In this document: piece after piece, positions 13,155-16,885 of the stretch
Position numbering within the stretch: the first letter of the stretch is position 1
Layout: each line of letters opens with the position of its first letter
Assembly: GCA_900550355.1 (NCBI GenBank)
Contig: URRT01000023.1
Span: 1 to 16,885, forward strand
Direction: 5' to 3'
Source: an uncultured Collinsella sp.
GTDB lineage: Bacteria > Actinomycetota > Coriobacteriia > Coriobacteriales > Coriobacteriaceae
Length of the DNA: 16,885 bases
Made by a program: the position numbers and the translations under genes
Notes under the pieces: model-generated
The model's database searches: none
Seen by the model: only the letters and a program-made list of their open reading frames with translations
What the model was told of the DNA's origin: nothing

Positions 13155-14177
13155 ATGGCACAGGAAGCAACCGCCAACGAGCAAAAGAAATTCAAGGTCC
13201 CGCGCATCCCGGGCGACATCATGATCTATCCCATGATCGTCGGTCTTTTGCTAAACACCTTCTGCCCGCAGGTTTTTGAGATCGGCGGCTTCTTTACGGC
13301 TGCCTGCCGCGGTGGGTCCAATACCATCGTCGCCGCGATCCTGCTGTTTGTGGGCGCCGGCATCAGCTTTAAGTCCACGCCGGGCGCCATCAAGACCGGT
13401 ATCGTCGTGCTGATCCCCAAGCTGGTCGTCGCAGCGGCTCTCGGCCTGGGCGTGGCATATTTCTTTAACGACAACTTCCTGGGTCTGAGCTCCGTGTCTA
13501 TCATCGGCGGCATCACGTTTTGCAACATGGCGCTCTATACGGGCATCATGGGCGAGTTCGGCGATGAGTCCGAGCAGGGCGCCGTCGGTATCCTGTTCTT
13601 TACGGCCGGCCCCGCCGTCACGATGATCATCCTCGGTGTCTCGGGTCTCGCCGACATCCCCGTCGGCACTATCATCGGATCCATCCTGCCGCTTGTTATC
13701 GGCATGGTCCTGGGCAACTTGTTCCCGTTTATCAAGAACCTGCTGGTCCCCGGCGCCAATCCCGCGATCGCTGTCATCGGTTTTCAGCTCGGTGCGTCCA
13801 TGAGCCTTTCGAGCTTCATCACCGGCGGCATTTCGGGCATCCTGCTGGGCCTCATCACGCTCTTTATCGTCGGTCCCATTACCTTTGCCTTCGAGCACCT
13901 GTGTGGCGGCAACGGCAAGGCGGCCGTTGCCTGCTCCACCATTGCCGGCACGGCCATGACCACGCCGGTCGCCCTCGCCGAGGTCGCTCCGCGCTATGCC
14001 GAGCTTGCGCCCACCGCGTATGCGCAGATCGCCACTGCCGTCATCATCACGGCAATCATGGCCCCGATTCTGACTGGCTGGGTCGATAAGAAGTTCTGCC
14101 ACGGCAAAGAGGATCTGTCGGTCGAAGGCGTCGAGGCTATTGAGGAGGCCGTCGCGACCGACATCGACGGCGAGTAA
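13155..14177 (+). CDS. kdgT: 2-keto-3-deoxygluconate permease
   Basis: KdgT-family membrane transporter of 340 residues with about ten hydrophobic segments. Characteristic stretches are PGDIMIYPMIVGLLLNT at the start, GAGISFKSTPGAIKTG, GGITFCNMALYTGIMGEFGD, VIGFQLGASMSL and AGTAMTTPVALAEVAP. The family imports 2-keto-3-deoxy-D-gluconate, a product of pectin or uronate breakdown, with protons. ATG 13155 has a GGGGG site upstream; the frame is open to 13125, but no better site exists there. No KDG kinase, aldolase or uronate gene is nearby, so its regulation and actual substrate cannot be read from context. A palindrome overlaps its stop codon and a hairpin terminator follows. Confidence 0.9.
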   Translation: MAQEATANEQKKFKVPRIPGDIMIYPMIVGLLLNTFCPQVFEIGGFFTAACRGGSNTIVAAILLFVGAGISFKSTPGAIKTGIVVLIPKLVVAAALGLGVAYFFNDNFLGLSSVSIIGGITFCNMALYTGIMGEFGDESEQGAVGILFFTAGPAVTMIILGVSGLADIPVGTIIGSILPLVIGMVLGNLFPFIKNLLVPGANPAIAVIGFQLGASMSLSSFITGGISGILLGLITLFIVGPITFAFEHLCGGNGKAAVACSTIAGTAMTTPVALAEVAPRYAELAPTAYAQIATAVIITAIMAPILTGWVDKKFCHGKEDLSVEGVEAIEEAVATDIDGE

Positions 14178-14223
14178 CGGCCGTTACCGATAATTGATTC
14201 CGGCGTGCAGTTCGCGCCGTCCG

Positions 14224-14276
14224 AGCGCCCGAACGGAAACTGTTTTGCAGTGATGTTCGGGCGCTTTGCTATTATT
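14224..14276 (+). terminator. Rho-independent terminator after kdgT
   Basis: AGCGCCCGAAC (14224-14234) pairs perfectly with GTTCGGGCGCT (14255-14265), an 11-bp GC-rich stem with a 20-nt loop, followed by a T-rich stretch (TTTGCTATTATT). It lies 47 bp after the kdgT stop. The T-run is broken by G and C, so termination may be partial. Confidence 0.7.
14267..14275 (+). promoter_or_regulatory. Candidate extended -10 promoter of the GGDEF gene
   Basis: TGCTATTAT at the foot of the kdgT terminator is an extended -10 (TGn plus TATTAT, five of six). No good -35 is visible. Transcription would begin near 14282, giving a leader of about 84 nt that holds a small CCCCT/AGGGG hairpin (14284-14301) before the GGDEF gene. 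Confidence 0.35.
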
Positions 14277-14365
14277 CCCCTTACCCCTGCAGAGAAAGGG
14301 GCGTTTGGCGCCTGGGCGCGACTCGGGCGATTCTGGCCACTTGGATATAGAGGGAATGGCACCTG

Positions 14366-15508
14366 GTGATTAAGGCACTCAAGATCGAGATATTCCTGCT
14401 GTGCATGATTATTCTTATCGGACTTGCCGTACGAAGTCGTCGCTCCCTGTTCTCGAGCACCCAGCAGCTTTTGTTTAGCATGCTGGGCTACACGTCTGCT
14501 GCCTACATTTTCTTCGATATGATCTGGACGCTCTCGGACGGCGTGAGCACTCCTGTAGGCATCACGGCCAACTGGATTTCCAACGCGGTTTCGTTTTCGC
14601 TGTTCGCCATCGCGTGCCTCATTTGGTTTTTCTATTCCGAGACGATGCAGGGCTCACGGCTTCTGACCACGCCCTATAGGGTGATACTTTTAACGTTGCC
14701 AACCGCTTTGGTGGTCGTGTTGGCATTTACCAGCTACTGGACGCACACTATGTTCTATATCGATACGCAGGGCGTATATCGTCGCGGAGCGCTTTATATG
14801 ATTCAGCCTATCGTTAGCTACTGCTACGTCATATATACGTCCTTGCATGCCTTTATTCAGGCTCGAAAAGTCGAAAGCTTGCAAAAGAAGGCCATTTATC
14901 GCACCCTCGCCTTTTTTGCGGTTCCCGCTCTGGTGGGCGGTACCTTCCAGGTTTTGTTTTCGGTACCGGGCCTTTGCTTCGGTATAACGCTGAGCATCCT
15001 GCTGCTCTATATCGTCTATCAGGAGCAACTAATCTCGACTGACCCGTTGACTGGACTCAACAACCGTAACCGTTTTGAGACCTATATGCTGTCGCTCTTT
15101 TCAAATGTGGATCAGGCCGAAGATGTATATCTGCTTATGATGGACGCTGACGGCTTTAAGCAGATTAACGATCGCTATGGACATGTGGAGGGTGACCATG
15201 CTCTTCAGGTAATATCCGCTGCGCTCAAAGAGGTCTGCTCGGCGTCTGGTGGCTTTATCGCGCGTTATGGTGGCGATGAGTTCGTGGTGCTCCAAAAGGC
15301 AGCGGCGGAACAGGATATCATGCATCTGTGCGCGACAATCAACGACGAGCTCGCGCATGCCGAGGTGCCGTATGCATTGCGGATGTCCATCGGTTGCGCG
15401 CGGGTCGGCGATAGCGTTGATACCTGGCAAGACTTACTTCGCGCTGCCGATGCAGAGCTCTATCGCGTCAAGGCCGAGAAAAAGAAAGCCGGCGTACAAA
15501 TACGCTAG
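14366..15508 (+). CDS. Membrane-bound GGDEF diguanylate cyclase
   Basis: Protein of 380 residues. The N-terminal 220 residues contain about seven hydrophobic helices (near 6-22, 33-55, 70-90, 105-124, 143-164, 179-197 and 203-218), forming a membrane sensor. The cytoplasmic GGDEF domain begins at STDPLTGLNNRNRFE (224-238), has MMDADGFKQINDRYGH (258-273) and an intact catalytic RYGGDEF (300-306), and ends with the usual AADAELYRVKAEKK. It should make cyclic-di-GMP from two GTP. The inhibitory RxxD site is absent: the residues in its place read Ala-Ser-Gly-Gly. The start is GTG 14366, with GAGGGA upstream; the nearby ATG at 14356 leads straight to a stop. It stands alone between two terminators. 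Confidence 0.9.
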   Translation: MIKALKIEIFLLCMIILIGLAVRSRRSLFSSTQQLLFSMLGYTSAAYIFFDMIWTLSDGVSTPVGITANWISNAVSFSLFAIACLIWFFYSETMQGSRLLTTPYRVILLTLPTALVVVLAFTSYWTHTMFYIDTQGVYRRGALYMIQPIVSYCYVIYTSLHAFIQARKVESLQKKAIYRTLAFFAVPALVGGTFQVLFSVPGLCFGITLSILLLYIVYQEQLISTDPLTGLNNRNRFETYMLSLFSNVDQAEDVYLLMMDADGFKQINDRYGHVEGDHALQVISAALKEVCSASGGFIARYGGDEFVVLQKAAAEQDIMHLCATINDELAHAEVPYALRMSIGCARVGDSVDTWQDLLRAADAELYRVKAEKKKAGVQIR

Positions 15509-15548
15509 AAAAGGGGCGCACGACCGTGTTTGGTCGTGCGCCCCTTTT
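15509..15548. terminator. Strong bidirectional terminator after the GGDEF gene
   Basis: AAAAGGGGCGCACGACC (15509-15525) and GGTCGTGCGCCCCTTTT (15532-15548) form a perfect 17-bp stem with a 6-nt loop, beginning at the base after the GGDEF stop codon. The A-run on one side and T-run on the other let it work in both directions, so it can also stop transcripts from the convergent transporter gene. Confidence 0.92.
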
Positions 15549-15696
15549 GCGTTTGTGGGGGGCCGCCGGCCATAATGCCCAGGCGCGGTGCGGCAAGACG
15601 GGCGTCTGCCGCCGCGACTCGGTACGAAATCAACGAGAACCAGTGTGCTCCATTAAGCTAAAGTATGCGAATGCCCTCCCTAAAAAGGTGAGCTCG

Positions 15697-16632
15697 CTAG
15701 GCTTTTTTGGGCCTGTTGACGATGATGATGCCGCCGCAGACCAACAGCAGGGCAACGATGACGGTAACGGGGCTCGTGCCCGCGCCTTCGCCGAGCAGTA
15801 GCGCGCTCAGCAGCACACCAAAGACGGGGTTCATAAACCCAAAGACCGAGACGCGGCTGACGGGGTTGACGGCAAGCAGGCGCGACCACAGCGAGTAGGC
15901 GACCGCGGAGATAAGCGCCATGTAGATGATGAGCACGATGGCGGGGACAATCGCCGTGGGGGAGAGCGCGCCACCCATCAAAAAGCCGATGGCGGTGAGG
16001 ACCAGGCCGCCGACTAAAAACTGCCAGCCGGCAAGCAAAACACCGTCGTGCTTGCGCGAGAAGATGCCGATCAGGCAGGTCGAAAGAGCACCCGCGACAG
16101 TGGAGGCTAGGATAAAGCCCTCGCCATCGAGCCTGAAGCCAAAGGTGCCATCTGCGCCCGAAAGGTTGACGAGCGCGACGCCGGCAAAGCCCAGCGCACA
16201 GCCAAGCACCTTGGCCGTATTGAGCTTCTCGGTGTGAAATGCCAGGGCGGCAAAGAGGATTGCGAGGAAGTTGGCGCTGGCCTCGATGATGGAGCTCGAC
16301 ATGGCGCTGGCGCGCGAGAGGCCCAGATAGAAAAAGAAGTACTGCCCGATAGTCTGGAAGAGCGACAAGACAAAGATGGGCTTGATGTCGCGCGCTTGCG
16401 GTATGAGGGGGCGGCGTTGGGCCGCGCTCATCCCAACGATAACCAGGGCGCCGGCAAGCGTAAAGCGTAAACCTGCAAAGAGCAGCTGCGAAGCGCTGTC
16501 GTGCGCCGGGATACCAAAGAGTGCGTAGCCGATCTTGATGCAGGGAAAGGCCGATCCCCAGAGTGCACAGCAAACAAGACAGCCCAGGATGAGTCCGGGC
16601 AGGGTGGCGAGATACGGCTTGCGGCTTTCCAT
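15697..16632 (-). CDS. EamA/DMT-family transporter
   Basis: Integral membrane protein of 311 residues with about ten helices arranged as two EamA repeats, the usual drug/metabolite transporter build. The first repeat shows CALWGSAFPCIKIGY and SLFQTIGQYFFFYLGLSRASAMSSSIIEAS; the second shows YMALISAVAYSLWSRLLAVNPVSRVSVFGFMNPVFGVLLSALLLGE, and the protein ends in the short basic tail NRPKKA. Family members export amino acids, metabolites or drugs; the substrate is not readable. ATG 16632 has AAGGA four bases upstream; an in-frame start at 16674 would fall within the upstream hairpin and add an unlikely polar lead. It lies 99 bp after purL on the same strand, with a terminator-like hairpin between. 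Confidence 0.86.
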   Translation of the reverse strand: MESRKPYLATLPGLILGCLVCCALWGSAFPCIKIGYALFGIPAHDSASQLLFAGLRFTLAGALVIVGMSAAQRRPLIPQARDIKPIFVLSLFQTIGQYFFFYLGLSRASAMSSSIIEASANFLAILFAALAFHTEKLNTAKVLGCALGFAGVALVNLSGADGTFGFRLDGEGFILASTVAGALSTCLIGIFSRKHDGVLLAGWQFLVGGLVLTAIGFLMGGALSPTAIVPAIVLIIYMALISAVAYSLWSRLLAVNPVSRVSVFGFMNPVFGVLLSALLLGEGAGTSPVTVIVALLLVCGGIIIVNRPKKA

Positions 16633-16657
16633 GATGTCCTTCCTACATGCGCGAAGC

Positions 16658-16694
16658 AAAAAAGAACCCGCCACCGGATGTGTCGGTGGCGGGT
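16658..16694 (-). terminator. Rho-independent terminator of purL, or leader attenuator of the transporter
   Basis: ACCCGCCACCG (16666-16676) pairs perfectly with CGGTGGCGGGT (16684-16694), an 11-bp stem with a 7-nt loop. On the minus strand it is followed by TTCTTTTTT (16665 down to 16658). It sits 37 bp after the purL stop and only 25 bp before the transporter start. Confidence 0.85.
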
Positions 16695-16710
16695 GTTGTT
16701 ACCCGAAGGG

Positions 16711-16716
16711 ATTGTA
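16711..16716 (-). promoter_or_regulatory. Candidate -10 element upstream of the terminator hairpin
   Basis: The minus strand reads TACAAT (five of six to consensus) between the purL stop and the hairpin. The -35 is poor. If used, its transcript would run through the hairpin before reaching the transporter gene. Confidence 0.3.
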
Positions 16717-16731
16717 CCCGATGGGAAAGGT

Positions 16732-16885
16732 TTAAGCGAAGTAGGCCACGCCGCTCTCAAAGATCGGCATGAACTTATCGCCGGGGACATGCTCGGGCAC
16801 GTTGCGGTACAGGTTGTCGCCGCGACGCTCGGCATGGCCCATCTTGCCCAGGACGCGGCCGTCGGGGCTCGTGATGCCCTCGATG
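16732..16885 (-). CDS. purL: Phosphoribosylformylglycinamidine synthase (FGAM synthase), C-terminal end
   Basis: The last 50 codons of a gene that enters from the right edge. IEGITSPDGRVLGKMGHAER near the cut is the end of the glutamine amidotransferase domain, with the His and Glu of the catalytic triad in GHAER. It finishes with NLYRNVPEHVPGDKFM and FESGVAYFA, the typical tail of the single-chain PurL used by many gut anaerobes. The enzyme makes FGAM from FGAR, glutamine and ATP in purine synthesis. A separate purQ ending in the same domain is possible, since the rest of the gene is not visible, but the NLYRNVP and FESGVxYF tail favours the long form. Confidence 0.85.
   Translation of the reverse strand, partial: IEGITSPDGRVLGKMGHAERRGDNLYRNVPEHVPGDKFMPIFESGVAYFA

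Noticed and set aside
13251..14102. Minus-strand open frame of 283 codons opposite kdgT
   Set aside because: The product is a highly charged Asp/Arg/Gly-rich shadow with no domain; kdgT on the other strand is unmistakable.
14282..14365. Cyclic-di-GMP riboswitch in the leader of the GGDEF gene
   Set aside because: The leader has a small hairpin but lacks the conserved bases of the GEMM-type aptamer and is rather short.
15670..15712. Hairpin terminator at the end of the transporter gene (CCCTAAAAAG with CTTTTTTGGG)
   Set aside because: The stem is AT-rich, has a mismatch and overlaps the stop codon; the bidirectional 17-bp hairpin at 15509-15548 is the more likely terminator.

Overview
The window looks like chromosome of a moderately GC-rich, anaerobic gut-type actinobacterium. 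The overall flavour points to class Coriobacteriia, probably a Collinsella relative. This is inference from GC-rich codon use, strong GGAGG-type ribosome binding sites, a LAQTG sorting signal, and an electron-transfer-flavoprotein dehydrogenase set; no RNA marker gene is present to prove it. I see no tRNA, rRNA, CRISPR array, insertion sequence or phage gene.

Layout, left to right. (1) Positions 1-2964, minus strand: a TerB-N/TerB-C protein and, overlapping it by 8 bp, a BrxD-like (DUF2791) P-loop ATPase that runs off the left edge. This pair belongs to a poorly understood DNA-processing or defence-type module. (2) 3053-3769, minus: a DUF554 membrane protein. (3) 3887-7092, minus: a five-gene operon. 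It holds a small cytoplasmic protein with a nuclease-like motif, a membrane-tethered protein, a small secreted protein with WTI/WTV motifs, a mini-protein with a LAQTG sortase signal, and a large secreted cysteine-containing protein. The arrangement recalls the Csc/WxL cell-surface complexes of Firmicutes. It has a probable promoter and a hairpin in its leader. (4) 7438-11063, plus: an FAD-linked 2-hydroxyacid (probably lactate) dehydrogenase followed by EtfB and by EtfA with an N-terminal two-cluster ferredoxin domain. This is the make-up of an electron-confurcating lactate dehydrogenase. (5) 11060-11872, minus: an HD-domain hydrolase meeting etfA tail to tail in a shared CTAG. (6) 11999-13004, plus: azlC-azlD, a branched-chain amino acid exporter. 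(7) 13155-14177, plus: kdgT, a 2-keto-3-deoxygluconate permease, followed by a hairpin terminator. (8) 14366-15508, plus: a membrane-bound GGDEF diguanylate cyclase followed by a perfect 17-bp terminator hairpin. (9) 15697-16632, minus: an EamA/DMT-family transporter. (10) 16732-16885, minus: the last 50 codons of purL (FGAM synthase, glutaminase end), with its terminator at 16658-16694.

Most of the window is ordinary metabolism and transport. The two parts that deserve attention are the TerB/BrxD-like module at the left edge and the Csc-like surface operon in the middle. The only gene-free stretch above 300 bp is the divergent control region 7093-7437. Functional statements rest on motifs read by eye; no database search was possible.
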